A stretch of 64,000 bases of DNA from Moritella sp. 24 (GTDB lineage: Bacteria > Pseudomonadota > Gammaproteobacteria > Enterobacterales > Moritellaceae), in contig NZ_CP056123.1 of NCBI RefSeq assembly GCF_018219155.1, positions 248,001 to 312,000 of the forward strand. The letters run 5' to 3'. Shown here in pieces: positions 10,138 through 18,941 of this stretch; within the stretch, counting starts at the first letter, position 1, and each line of letters starts with the position of its first letter. The translations under genes and the position numbers were made by a program. The notes under the pieces were generated by a model that worked only from the letters and a program-made list of their open reading frames with translations, made no database searches and had not been told where the DNA came from.

Positions 10138-10408
10138 AGAAGCTACCTCTTAAATAGAATTAAAATAATTGCTAGAAATTATTTATGGGGCAGGAACTAT
10201 ATATGAGCATGGCTCAAATTCCAACCCTATTTTCTAGTCACTGATTACTATTGTACAGCATAAAGGGAGCATGCTCGCAGAAAAAAACTATTATCCTTTT
10301 TAAAAGCGCATTGTTGTTTTGGTATGAATGAAAAAAGAGTAGATATTTAAGCAATTTTGACAAAATTGGCTAAATTTATTAAATAGGCATATAGAAGGAC
10401 GTATTAGC

Positions 10409-12025
10409 ATGCGAGCAATCAAGGTTGATTCAAATAAAGTCATTTTTCAGCATTCATTAAATAACAGGATAAATACGTTATTACTTGTCATGTTGGCATT
10501 GGTTGTTGTTGGAATATTTATTGCGGTTGAGGTAACAAGTCGGCAAGTTGGCTCTTCATTCATTGATACCTTTACAACCCTTAAAATGAACCTGCTGTTA
10601 GTCACATTACCCCTGCTATTAGTCGCTCTGATTCTTACAAAAATAATATTACAAAAAATAGTCACTCAGCCATTCGCCACATTAGAACAAAAGTGTCGTG
10701 CTGCGGTGAAGGATAAGACTCACCATAATGAATCATTTAGTTCACCGTATGTTGAATTGGATGGCCTCATTGATTTACTTAATCAACATATAGAAACACT
10801 CACCGAGCCAAGAGCAAATAAAATACTATTAGCACAATCTAAGCAGCAATTTGTTGAAAGTTTAACGAATGACATTCGCACTCCGATGAATAGTATTCTA
10901 GGCACCGCAGAGCTGCTTTGCGAAATGCCACAAAATATTAAATCGGCGGAATATTTGAAATTAATGAAGCATTCCGCTAATCATATGCAGATGGTGCTTA
11001 ATGACGTGGCTGATTATTCGAGAATAGAATCGGGGAATCTTGAGTTAGTAAAAGTACGTTTTGATTTATTAGAAATACTTGATCAGGTTTACACTTCACT
11101 ACGCCCGTTTGTGAATCATAATCTACGTGTACGTTTTAACCTTAATTATGATAAAGATCTCCATCGCTTCTATATGGGAGACCCTGCCAGATTACAGCAA
11201 GTATTAGTTAACTTAGTTGCGAATGCTCTGAAGTTTACCGATAGGGGATTTGTTGAACTTAAAGTGAGTTGTGCGAACGTTGATGACGCGAGCAATAATG
11301 TTGCCGACCTTATTTTTACTATCAGTGATACAGGTATTGGTATTCCTGTAACGAAGCTGGCACATTTATTTGATAGCGACCAATTATCTTACAATCACAA
11401 ATCAAATGATTTATCCAGTGGTGGATTGAGTTTAGCTATTTGCTCTCGCCTGATTAATTTAATGCAAGGTCATTTACAAGTAGAGAGTACGTTGGGTGAA
11501 GGCGCTCAATTTAAAATAAACTTAAGGCTACAACGTGCTCATCAATTACGAACTCAACATATTGTCGGTAGTAATGATTTAGCATTAGCCAAGTTAGCAG
11601 GACTAAAAGTTCTGTTGATTGAAGATAATAAAATGAATCAAATTGTTTTTCAGCAAACATTAACGCAGCTACAAATGCAGGTGTTTACTGCGAATACGGG
11701 TTTAGAAGGCCTCGATTTGATACAAAAATATAGGTTCGACATTATTTATATGCAGATTCCAGGAACGGATGGTATAGCGACGACGAAGATGATTCGGGCA
11801 GGCAGTAGCGATAACAGCCATACTGCTATTATAGGATTAATAGAGGATGCATTTAAGTTTGATTTGGTTACTTGCCAGCATACCAATATAGAAGGCTATA
11901 TTAATAAACCCATCTCTAAACAAGGTTTAATTGACGAAACCGTACGCGTACTCGGTTTTGAAATACCTATAGCAGATGTAGTTTTACCGATTAATAAAGC
12001 ATGTAAAGTGGCGCTGGAAGAATAA
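10409..12025 (+). CDS. Degenerate hybrid sensor histidine kinase homologue (acceptor His and Asp missing)
   Basis: A 538-residue protein built like a hybrid sensor kinase: two N-terminal membrane helices (about 22-44 and 59-82), a short linker, a dimerisation region (145-215), an ATPase domain (255-375) and a receiver domain (398-515). The H-box reads SLTNDIRTPMN, with Asn154 (AAT at 10868) where the phospho-accepting His is expected. In the receiver, DIIYMQIPGTDG lacks the acceptor Asp (normally MDxQMPxMDG), although the acidic pair E405/D406 and Lys500 remain. ATP-binding motifs are partly kept (NLVANALKFT, SDTGIGIP), and the G2 box is altered to GGLSLAI. The frame is intact, so it is not an obvious pseudogene. 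It may act as a non-phosphorylating partner or ATP sensor. No cognate response regulator is adjacent. Confidence 0.85.
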   Translation: MRAIKVDSNKVIFQHSLNNRINTLLLVMLALVVVGIFIAVEVTSRQVGSSFIDTFTTLKMNLLLVTLPLLLVALILTKIILQKIVTQPFATLEQKCRAAVKDKTHHNESFSSPYVELDGLIDLLNQHIETLTEPRANKILLAQSKQQFVESLTNDIRTPMNSILGTAELLCEMPQNIKSAEYLKLMKHSANHMQMVLNDVADYSRIESGNLELVKVRFDLLEILDQVYTSLRPFVNHNLRVRFNLNYDKDLHRFYMGDPARLQQVLVNLVANALKFTDRGFVELKVSCANVDDASNNVADLIFTISDTGIGIPVTKLAHLFDSDQLSYNHKSNDLSSGGLSLAICSRLINLMQGHLQVESTLGEGAQFKINLRLQRAHQLRTQHIVGSNDLALAKLAGLKVLLIEDNKMNQIVFQQTLTQLQMQVFTANTGLEGLDLIQKYRFDIIYMQIPGTDGIATTKMIRAGSSDNSHTAIIGLIEDAFKFDLVTCQHTNIEGYINKPISKQGLIDETVRVLGFEIPIADVVLPINKACKVALEE

Positions 12026-12053
12026 AAATGACACTTTATTCTTTACTGGTTAC

Positions 12054-12200
12054 TTAAGCTTCCATTATATTTTTTAGTGCTAACTGAACCGTAATATCAA
12101 GGTTTAGTTCGTCACAAGCTTCTTCAAATGTTTTACCTAAATGGCATATGTACATTTCAATTGCGATGAGATGGTTTTGTAATACTTGTTGCTGTTCCAT
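12054..12200 (-). CDS. Small hypothetical protein, 48 aa
   Basis: Not recognised. A 48-residue acidic protein (begins MEQQQVLQNHLIAIEMY, ends ALKNIMEA) with no membrane segment and probably helical. The case for a real gene is the ideal AGGAGG ribosome site seven bases before the ATG at 12200. The same frame extends upstream to 12311, but that extension looks unlike protein and has no ribosome site. It lies alone on the minus strand between the kinase homologue and the YhhN gene. Confidence 0.6.
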   Translation of the reverse strand: MEQQQVLQNHLIAIEMYICHLGKTFEEACDELNLDITVQLALKNIMEA

Positions 12201-12393
12201 GATAATACCTCCTAAGTGTTTATAATTATAAATTAGTATAATTAGCCGATTTCTGTCTACTGTTTCGTGAAGCTTACAGGTTGTTATGTCTGTAAATGTT
12301 AACCGACGCACACTTATGCCTCTTTAATACTTGATCCCAGATATTTAAATGGTTCAAACTTGAGTTTTTATTCGATGTTATGGAGCAGTGAAA

Positions 12394-13038
12394 ATGGAAT
12401 TTACAGCAGCAATTATGATGGGCACAATCATTATTTCGGTGAGTGGATTTTTGCATTTATATGGTGCTTACCAAGATAGAAAGTGGTTATTTTATTTATT
12501 TAAGCCAGTGACTACACTTTCTATCGTAGTTTTGTGCTGGAGCCTTGCACCAACGATTGACGATTATGTTTGGCTTATTTTACTCGGTTTATTACTTTCT
12601 ACGTTGGGCGATATTTTTTTAATGTTACCCAAAGATAGGTTTATTCCAGGGCTGTTGAGTTTCTTACTCGCTCATGTCGTTTATATTATTGCTTTTTCGA
12701 TGCGTATCGACCTGACTTATACGTGGTCATTGATCTTGCCATTAAGTGTCATCGCTATTATTTATCTTAAGATGCTATGGCCATCTTTAGCTGAAATGAA
12801 AATCCCCGTTTTTGTTTATATGAGTATTATCGTTGTAATGGCGTGGATTAGTGGTGAGCGTTACTTTAGTTTGAGTGATAGCGCGAGTTTGTATGCTTTT
12901 ATAGGCGCCATTATTTTTCTATTTTCTGATGCGACATTGGCGTTTGACAGATTTAAGCAACAGTTTCATAGTGCTTACGCGGTTATTATTGTAAGTTACT
13001 ATCTTGCCCAATACTTTATAGCGTTATCAGTGAGCTGA
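12394..13038 (+). CDS. YhhN/TMEM86 family membrane protein (putative lysoplasmalogenase)
   Basis: A 214-residue membrane protein with seven or eight hydrophobic helices. The family blocks FKPVTTLSIV and LLLSTLGDIFLMLP contain the conserved polar and acidic residues of the YhhN/TMEM86 fold. Animal members cleave lysoplasmalogen; in bacteria the activity is shown for few members, so substrate is uncertain here. GGAG at 12382 lies eight bases before the ATG at 12394, which I prefer to the GTG at 12388. It stands about 35 bases before the MOSC fusion gene and may be co-transcribed with it. Confidence 0.85.
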   Translation: MEFTAAIMMGTIIISVSGFLHLYGAYQDRKWLFYLFKPVTTLSIVVLCWSLAPTIDDYVWLILLGLLLSTLGDIFLMLPKDRFIPGLLSFLLAHVVYIIAFSMRIDLTYTWSLILPLSVIAIIYLKMLWPSLAEMKIPVFVYMSIIVVMAWISGERYFSLSDSASLYAFIGAIIFLFSDATLAFDRFKQQFHSAYAVIIVSYYLAQYFIALSVS

Positions 13039-13073
13039 GTACGCTAAATTAGTCACAATAAAGGAGCTTTTTG

Positions 13074-14987
13074 ATGACTAAAATAAATCTCTCTGCACTT
13101 TCTATTTATCCATTAAAATCAGCAAAAGCCGTTAATCTTACGCATTGTGATGTGAGTGAGATGGGACTAGAAAATGATCGTAGGTTTGTCATCAGTGACA
13201 TGAAAGGACAATTTATTACAGGGCGAACACAACCTAAGATTGCCTTAATTAAGGTTGAGGTTGTAACGCAAGGTATTATGCTTTCAGCCCCTAAAATGCC
13301 ACCCATCGCGTTTAAATTTAAAGAGCTACAACAGGACTATAGCGATGTAACGGTTTGGGGGGCGGTTATTCAAGGTCAGCATTGTAGTAAAGAGCTTAAT
13401 CAGTGGTTAAGTCTGTATTTGCAGATTGATTGCCAGTTACTTTATTTTGGTGAGAAGTCTTCACGCCAAGTTGCGAACTTAGATAAACAATTAAGTTTTG
13501 CTGATGGCTACCCTATTTTATTAATCTCGCAAGCATCATTAGATGAGTTAAATCGTCGTACTTCGCGACCAATCGATATGAGCCAATTTCGCACTAATTT
13601 AGTGGTCACTGGCTGTGAACCGTTTGCTGAGGATAATTGGAAACGAATCAAAATAGGGGATGCTGAATTTGAGTTAGTAAAAGCTTGTGAACGTTGTATT
13701 TTTACGACATTGCCTCCTGGTAGTACATCTTTTGCTGAAGATGGCGAACCACTTAAAACATTGAGTCAATTCCGTAAAAGCGATGATGGCAAGATTGATT
13801 TTGGCCAAAATTTAATAAGTCATAATGACGCTAAAATACAAGTAGGCGATATGGTTGAAGTACTCGAATACCATGACCCTAAACATTATGCTGATAACCG
13901 TCCGAAGCCAGCTGCCGTCATACCAAAAGCACGTAAGGCTGTCATGCCTAAGGCACAGGAAAAAACCTTATGGGGTAAAAGTGAGACACGCCAATTATGT
14001 TGTGTTGGGGTTATTAACGAAACGCCAGATACTAAAACGTTTCGTTTCCGCGTTGAGCCTGCGGCTTTATTAAATTACAAACCGGGCCAGTTTATTACGC
14101 TTAATTTAAAAATTGGGCAAGACTTGGTCATGCGTAATTATACCTTATCATCTTCGCCAAGCCGTCCTGACTTATTAGCGATTACGGTAAAGCGTGTAGA
14201 GGGAGGAAAAGCATCGAATTGGTTGAATGATAATTTAGCGGTCGGTGCTCGTTTAGGCGCCTCATCACCACGCGGTCCTTTCCATGCTTTTACCGCAACT
14301 ACACAGAAGCTATTATTGTTGTCGGCTGGTAGTGGCATCACACCGATGTTATCCATGGCGCGTTATTATGCTGATACAGAATGTGATAAAGATATTGTCT
14401 TCTTTTATAGCGCTAAAACAGCCGCAGATTTGATCGCCCTTGATGAATTACAATTATTGACGCGTCAACATACCAATATGCGCTTGGTACTTACCCTTAC
14501 AGGAGAAAGTACTCAAAGCGATTGGACTGGATTAAGAGGGCGAATAGATCAGCTGATGCTTGCGGATGTGGTTCGGGACATCAGTGACCGATCATCTTAC
14601 ATCTGTGGTCCGGAAGCCTTTATGACGACAATGGAAACTGCCCTCACTGCATTGCATGTACCTGCTGACCAGCAATTCCAAGAAAGCTTTGGTGATCATA
14701 AACATTCTGATACCCCAGGTAAGCCAGTTAATGTCTTATTAGATAGTTGGGATACGAGCTTTGTTGGAGATAACAAAACCACATTGCTAGAGCAAGCTGA
14801 AAGAAACGGTGTAAACATCCCTTATAACTGCCGTGCTGGTTATTGTGGCGTATGCCGCGTGACCTTAGAGTCGGGTGAGGTACGTGTACTTGCTGATCAT
14901 GCGTTAACTGATGATGGTAGGAAAGCGAAAAAAGTATTAGCTTGTAGCTGCATTCCGCAAACAGATGTTGTCATAAGTGCGAACTAA
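13074..14987 (+). CDS. MOSC domain / flavin reductase / 2Fe-2S ferredoxin fusion protein
   Basis: A 637-residue three-part redox protein. Residues 1-270 are a MOSC_N plus MOSC module (SIYPLKSAKAVNLTH at the start; Cys205 in VKACERCIFTT, the expected molybdenum-cofactor ligand), as in YcbX and mARC proteins that reduce N-hydroxylated compounds. Residues 300-530 form a ferredoxin-NADP reductase-like module with FAD motif RNYTLSS and nucleotide loop SAGSGITPMLSM. Residues 550-637 form a plant-type ferredoxin (Cys586, Cys591, Cys594, Cys624). The whole chain NAD(P)H-flavin-2Fe2S-Mo could therefore lie in one polypeptide. E. coli YcbX has only the MOSC and ferredoxin parts. AAGGAG precedes the ATG at 13074 by seven bases. 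Confidence 0.88.
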   Translation: MTKINLSALSIYPLKSAKAVNLTHCDVSEMGLENDRRFVISDMKGQFITGRTQPKIALIKVEVVTQGIMLSAPKMPPIAFKFKELQQDYSDVTVWGAVIQGQHCSKELNQWLSLYLQIDCQLLYFGEKSSRQVANLDKQLSFADGYPILLISQASLDELNRRTSRPIDMSQFRTNLVVTGCEPFAEDNWKRIKIGDAEFELVKACERCIFTTLPPGSTSFAEDGEPLKTLSQFRKSDDGKIDFGQNLISHNDAKIQVGDMVEVLEYHDPKHYADNRPKPAAVIPKARKAVMPKAQEKTLWGKSETRQLCCVGVINETPDTKTFRFRVEPAALLNYKPGQFITLNLKIGQDLVMRNYTLSSSPSRPDLLAITVKRVEGGKASNWLNDNLAVGARLGASSPRGPFHAFTATTQKLLLLSAGSGITPMLSMARYYADTECDKDIVFFYSAKTAADLIALDELQLLTRQHTNMRLVLTLTGESTQSDWTGLRGRIDQLMLADVVRDISDRSSYICGPEAFMTTMETALTALHVPADQQFQESFGDHKHSDTPGKPVNVLLDSWDTSFVGDNKTTLLEQAERNGVNIPYNCRAGYCGVCRVTLESGEVRVLADHALTDDGRKAKKVLACSCIPQTDVVISAN

Positions 14988-15113
14988 TTGCGTTAAGTCA
15001 TCACCGAGCTTACGGGTTCGGTGAGATAATCGTGAGTATTAACAATGGGGCTGTCCCAAATTATTATTCAGTAGGTAGATTAAGTATGTACCTGCTTATA
15101 TCGGAGTTAAGAA

Positions 15114-16130
15114 ATGAAACGTACACTTGCCATTGAATTTTCGCGCGTTGTTGAAGCTGCTGCCCTTGCTGGTTATAAATGGCTTGGGCGTGGTGATAAG
15201 AATATTGCTGATGGTGCTGCTGTTGAAGCGATGCGTGTGATGCTAAATAAAATCGATATCGATGGTGAAATCGTTATTGGTGAAGGTGAGATCGATGAAG
15301 CTCCTATGCTGTATATCGGTGAGAAAGTCGGTACTAAAATACCGGGTGCAGATGCGGTTGATATTGCTGTTGACCCGATCGAAGGTACACGAATGACTGC
15401 GATGGGTCAGTCAAATGCTGTTGCTGTATTAGCTGTGGGCGAGAAAGGTGCGTTTCTTAAAGCGCCTGATATGTATATGGAGAAATTAGTTGTAGGTCCG
15501 GATGCAAAAGATGCCATTGATTTACAACTTTCTCTTGAAGACAATGTTCGTAACGTCGCAAAAGCGTTAAATAAAGAAATCAATGAACTAACGGTAGTAA
15601 CCTTAGCAAAGCCGCGTCATGACGATAAAATCAAAGCACTGCATGCGATGGGAGTGCGTGTATTTGCATTACCTGATGGTGATGTTGCTGCGTCGATTTT
15701 GTGCTGCATGCCAGAGAGTGAAGTTGATATGATGTATTGTGTTGGTGGCGCGCCTGAAGGCGTGATATCTGCCGCGGCAATACGCGCGATGGACGGTAAT
15801 ATGCAAGCGCGATTATTAGCGCGCCATGATGTTAAAGGTGATACGCCTGAGAACCGCGAGGCTGGTGAGATTGAAATCGCACGATGTGAAGCGCTTGGTT
15901 TAGTTGTGGGTGACATTTTACCTTTAGATAAATTAGCTAAAAACGATAATGTGATTTTTGCTGCAACGGGCATTACCAAAGGCGATTTGGTCGAAGGTAT
16001 ACAGCGTAAAGGCAACCAAGTGACCACTGAAACCTTAGTTATTCGTGGTAAGTCGGGTACTATTCGTCGTATTCAGTCTACGCATATGCTTAATCGTTTC
16101 GACGCTGATCTGCAAAGCATCATCTGTTAA
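15114..16130 (+). CDS. glpX: Fructose-1,6-bisphosphatase class II (GlpX)
   Basis: Gluconeogenic enzyme that hydrolyses fructose-1,6-bisphosphate to fructose-6-phosphate. The 338-residue protein matches GlpX throughout. Metal and phosphate-binding motifs of the Li-sensitive phosphatase fold are visible: GEGEIDEAPML near residue 60, VDIAVDPIEGTRM near 85, and GGAPEGVISAAAIRAM near 210. A GGAG ribosome site precedes the ATG. There are no glp regulon genes next to it; it stands alone, ended by a hairpin shared with the convergent DAHP synthase gene. Confidence 0.95.
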   Translation: MKRTLAIEFSRVVEAAALAGYKWLGRGDKNIADGAAVEAMRVMLNKIDIDGEIVIGEGEIDEAPMLYIGEKVGTKIPGADAVDIAVDPIEGTRMTAMGQSNAVAVLAVGEKGAFLKAPDMYMEKLVVGPDAKDAIDLQLSLEDNVRNVAKALNKEINELTVVTLAKPRHDDKIKALHAMGVRVFALPDGDVAASILCCMPESEVDMMYCVGGAPEGVISAAAIRAMDGNMQARLLARHDVKGDTPENREAGEIEIARCEALGLVVGDILPLDKLAKNDNVIFAATGITKGDLVEGIQRKGNQVTTETLVIRGKSGTIRRIQSTHMLNRFDADLQSIIC

Positions 16131-16155
16131 GTTATTCGACATACACTTGCTAAGT

Positions 16156-16189
16156 AGGTAGTTAGGTAGTTAGGTAGTTAGGTAGTTAG
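16156..16189. repeat. Short tandem repeat, AGGTAGTT x about 4.25
   Basis: An 8-base unit is repeated head to tail without error in the glpX-aroH spacer, just before the terminator hairpin. It is non-coding, so copy number change would not alter a protein. Confidence 0.9.
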
Positions 16190-16205
16190 ATAAATTGAAG
16201 ATAAT

Positions 16206-16248
16206 AAAAAGCCGCGCTAATTCAAATAATGAAGTAACGCGGCTTTTT
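16206..16248. terminator. Bidirectional terminator between glpX and aroH
   Basis: AAAAAGCCGCG and CGCGGCTTTTT form an 11-base stem around a loop of about 21 bases. T-runs follow the stem on both strands, so it suits both convergent genes. Confidence 0.88.
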
Positions 16249-16269
16249 GGTATTCGTCATTCAATAACG

Positions 16270-17331
16270 TTATTTTGTTATTTCGATACGGTCACTTGCT
16301 GCGTGAGCAAGGTCTGCTAATAGCTTTTCAGTATCCTGCCAGTGGATACAAGCATCAGTAATACTCTTACCATAAACAAGTGGCTCACCAGCAACAACGG
16401 CTTGATTACCTTCTTCAATAAAGCTTTCTGCCATAATGCCTGAAATCTGCATACTACCTGTGCGCATTTGAGCCATCACATCTTCAGCTACATTCAACTG
16501 ATTAGTATGTACTTTCTGACTATTGCCATGACTAAAATCAACAACAACTGATGGTGCTAAGCCCGCATCAGTTAATGCTTTAGTTGCTACATCGATATGT
16601 GATTTTTCGTAGTTAGGTGTTTTACCACCACGTAAAATCACATGGCCAAATGGATTACCATGAGTTTGGTATACCGTCATTAAGCCATCTTTATCTGGCG
16701 AATAGAAGATATGTGGTACTTGCGCGGCACGTACGGCATCAATGGCAATTTTGGTATTACCATCGGTACCATTTTTGAAACCGACAGGGCAAGACAAGGC
16801 TGATGCCATTTCACGGTGAACTTGACTTTCTGTTGTTCGTGCACCGATTGCGCCCCAACTAATCAAGTCAGCAATATATTGGCCGTTAACCATATCTAAG
16901 AATTCAGTGGCGATAGGTAAACCGATTTCAGTGATATCAACTAATAATTTACGTGCTAAACGTAAGCCTTTATTCGCTTGATATTGACCATTTAAATCAG
17001 GATCACTAATTAACCCTTTCCAGCCCACAATAGTACGCGGTTTTTCAAAGTACACTCGCATTGCAATCACTAAGCTGTCTTTATATTGCGCTTGCAATGG
17101 TTTTAGACGGCGTGCGTAATCTAAAGCGGCGCTAGTATCATGAATTGAGCAAGGGCCAATGATAACTAAAAGGCGTTTATCTTTGCCTTCTATAATAGCC
17201 TCTATTTCACGGCGACTCTTTATGAGTTGTTGTGCGGCGTTATCAGATAATGGAAACTCTTTAACCAGTTGACTTGGAGTGATCACCTGGTCGATATAGG
17301 TAGTTCTAAGTTCGTCTGTTTTAATTGTCAT
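16270..17331 (-). CDS. aroH: 3-deoxy-7-phosphoheptulonate synthase (DAHP synthase), AroH-like
   Basis: First enzyme of the shikimate pathway, joining phosphoenolpyruvate and erythrose-4-phosphate. The 353-residue protein has the class I motifs LLVIIGPCSIHD, RVYFEKPRTIVGWKGL, SWGAIGARTTESQVHRE and GFKNGTDG. Of the three E. coli isozymes it looks most like AroH, the tryptophan-sensitive one, as in TDELRT at the start, WKGLISDPDLNG and ATEFLDMVNGQYIADLISW. Which amino acid inhibits it cannot be read safely from sequence, and no clear TrpR operator was found upstream. The ribosome site is weak. Confidence 0.85.
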   Translation of the reverse strand: MTIKTDELRTTYIDQVITPSQLVKEFPLSDNAAQQLIKSRREIEAIIEGKDKRLLVIIGPCSIHDTSAALDYARRLKPLQAQYKDSLVIAMRVYFEKPRTIVGWKGLISDPDLNGQYQANKGLRLARKLLVDITEIGLPIATEFLDMVNGQYIADLISWGAIGARTTESQVHREMASALSCPVGFKNGTDGNTKIAIDAVRAAQVPHIFYSPDKDGLMTVYQTHGNPFGHVILRGGKTPNYEKSHIDVATKALTDAGLAPSVVVDFSHGNSQKVHTNQLNVAEDVMAQMRTGSMQISGIMAESFIEEGNQAVVAGEPLVYGKSITDACIHWQDTEKLLADLAHAASDRIEITK

Positions 17332-17397
17332 GATGTCTATTAGTCTAAATATGGGCTGTGATCAGCTTAACGTAATTTTACTTTATTATAAAGATAA

Positions 17398-17826
17398 TCA
17401 GATGTCAGCTTGATTAGAATCATTAAAGCCTAATAACAGCAGTGATTTGCCTTGCTTTTGATAAGCTAAAAAACGTTGTTGAATATCATTCGGAGCCAAC
17501 TCTGTTTGATGGAACCCATGCTGACGATAAAAACTTTCAAGGTGGGGTAAAGCAAAGGTAAAGGTCTTATTATTCTTAAATTGAGGCTGCATCTGCTGTA
17601 AAATATGATGACCGAGTCGCTGACCTCGGTGATCTGGAGAGACTAGCATACCGGTTAATAGAGCGTATTCACCAATAGGGCGTAATCGTGCACATGCGAT
17701 AATGCCACTGTTATCCTTCAATACCGCTATGTGCTCAGCCTTATTTGGCCGAGAGTAGGGTAAGTATTGTTTATAAAAAGGCTTAACTAGTGGGTTCTCT
17801 ATTTTCTTTAGCCATTGAAACTGCAT
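17398..17826 (-). CDS. GNAT family N-acetyltransferase
   Basis: A 142-residue acetyl-CoA-dependent transferase of unknown substrate. The acetyl-CoA motif A is LLTGMLVSPDHRGQRLGHHIL, with the R-G-x-x-G pyrophosphate loop near residue 85, followed by a C-terminal motif B-like part (FALPHLESFYRQHGF). The ATG at 17826 is preceded by AAGGTAACGAG, so I prefer it to an upstream start at 17856. It is divergent from murB, with about 83 bases between the two starts. Confidence 0.82.
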   Translation of the reverse strand: MQFQWLKKIENPLVKPFYKQYLPYSRPNKAEHIAVLKDNSGIIACARLRPIGEYALLTGMLVSPDHRGQRLGHHILQQMQPQFKNNKTFTFALPHLESFYRQHGFHQTELAPNDIQQRFLAYQKQGKSLLLLGFNDSNQADI

Positions 17827-17909
17827 CTCGTTACCTTTTATTATTCGGTTTTGCATACAGATACGGTACTATCTGCATGGGATCATGCTTTACGAGTGTT
17901 AATTATTTC

Positions 17910-18941
17910 ATGCAAATACTAAAAAATCATAATTTAAAACCTTACACCAGCTTTGGTGTTGATGCTTATGCTGCACAATTTGTCACTGTGACGACGCTAA
18001 CTGAGCTTAAATCAGCATTAGCGCTCCCTACACCCCAACGACTCATTCTTGGTGGTGGGAGTAATTTATTATTTTGTGATGACTTTGATGGACTCGTGAT
18101 CCGTATTTGCTTAACGGGTATCACAGTCAATGAATCGGCGAGTGATGTCGTTAGCTTACATGTATCGGCAGGTGAAAATTGGCATGAGTTTGTACAGTGG
18201 ACGCTGGCACAAGGTTATGACGGTTTAGAGAATTTAGCGTTGATCCCTGGCGTTGTCGGTGCAGCTCCTGTACAGAATATCGGTGCCTATGGTGTTGAAT
18301 TAGGTGATGTTTGTGATTATGTTGATGTGCTTAATATTGAAACATTAGCAGTACGTCGTTATACACCTGAGGAATGTCAGTTCGGTTATCGTGACAGTAT
18401 CTTCAAACGCGAACTTAAAGATCGCGCAGTGATTATTGCTGTTGGTATTAAATTAGCGAAACCTTGGGTAGCTAAAATTAACTATGGGCCACTCGCGAGT
18501 TTAGGCGCTGATGCATCGGCTGTCGCTATTTTCAAACAGGTTTGTTTGACTCGCCAACAAAAATTACCCGACCCAAATAAGCTTGGAAATGCTGGTAGTT
18601 TCTTTAAAAATCCGATTATCAATAAGATACAATTTAGTGCAATAGCTGCTCTACATCCTCATATGCCTCATTACCCTGCGGGCGATGATATAAAATTAGC
18701 GGCGGGTTGGTTGATTGATCAGTGTGAGCTAAAAGGTTACCAGCAGGGAGGTGCGCAAGTGCATACCGAGCAAGCATTAGTGATTGTTAATACAGGTTCT
18801 GCAACTGCGACTGACATTATTGTGTTAGCCAAGCATATTCAAACAACAGTGCTGGCACGTTTTGGTGTGGAGTTACATCATGAAGTACGTTTCATGGGGC
18901 GTGACGGTGAGACAAATCTTGCGGAGGTATCTTGTGGTTAA
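17910..18941 (+). CDS. murB: UDP-N-acetylenolpyruvoylglucosamine reductase MurB
   Basis: FAD enzyme that makes UDP-N-acetylmuramate for peptidoglycan. The 343-residue protein matches type I MurB: FGVDAYAAQ, the FAD loop ILGGGSNLLF, LALIPGVVGAAPVQNIGAYG, CQFGYRDSIFK and NAGSFFKNP with the catalytic Ser. The frame is open from 17790, but the family begins close to residue 41 of that frame (LKPYTSFGVD), so ATG 17910 is chosen; its ribosome site is poor. The 3' end overlaps birA by eight bases, the same murB-birA order as in E. coli. Confidence 0.93.
   Translation: MQILKNHNLKPYTSFGVDAYAAQFVTVTTLTELKSALALPTPQRLILGGGSNLLFCDDFDGLVIRICLTGITVNESASDVVSLHVSAGENWHEFVQWTLAQGYDGLENLALIPGVVGAAPVQNIGAYGVELGDVCDYVDVLNIETLAVRRYTPEECQFGYRDSIFKRELKDRAVIIAVGIKLAKPWVAKINYGPLASLGADASAVAIFKQVCLTRQQKLPDPNKLGNAGSFFKNPIINKIQFSAIAALHPHMPHYPAGDDIKLAAGWLIDQCELKGYQQGGAQVHTEQALVIVNTGSATATDIIVLAKHIQTTVLARFGVELHHEVRFMGRDGETNLAEVSCG

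Noticed and set aside
15007..15033. Hairpin TCACCGA/TTCGGTGA after the MOSC fusion as terminator
   Set aside because: The stem is short and no T-run follows; it may still be structured, but a terminator call is not supported.
15617..16027. A 136-aa minus-strand ORF inside glpX
   Set aside because: It is fully antisense to a well-conserved gene, has no ribosome site and low-complexity Ser/Ala/Pro content expected of a shadow frame.
16156..16189. CRISPR-like or telomere-like array
   Set aside because: The repeat is only 8 bases, has no spacers and no associated genes.
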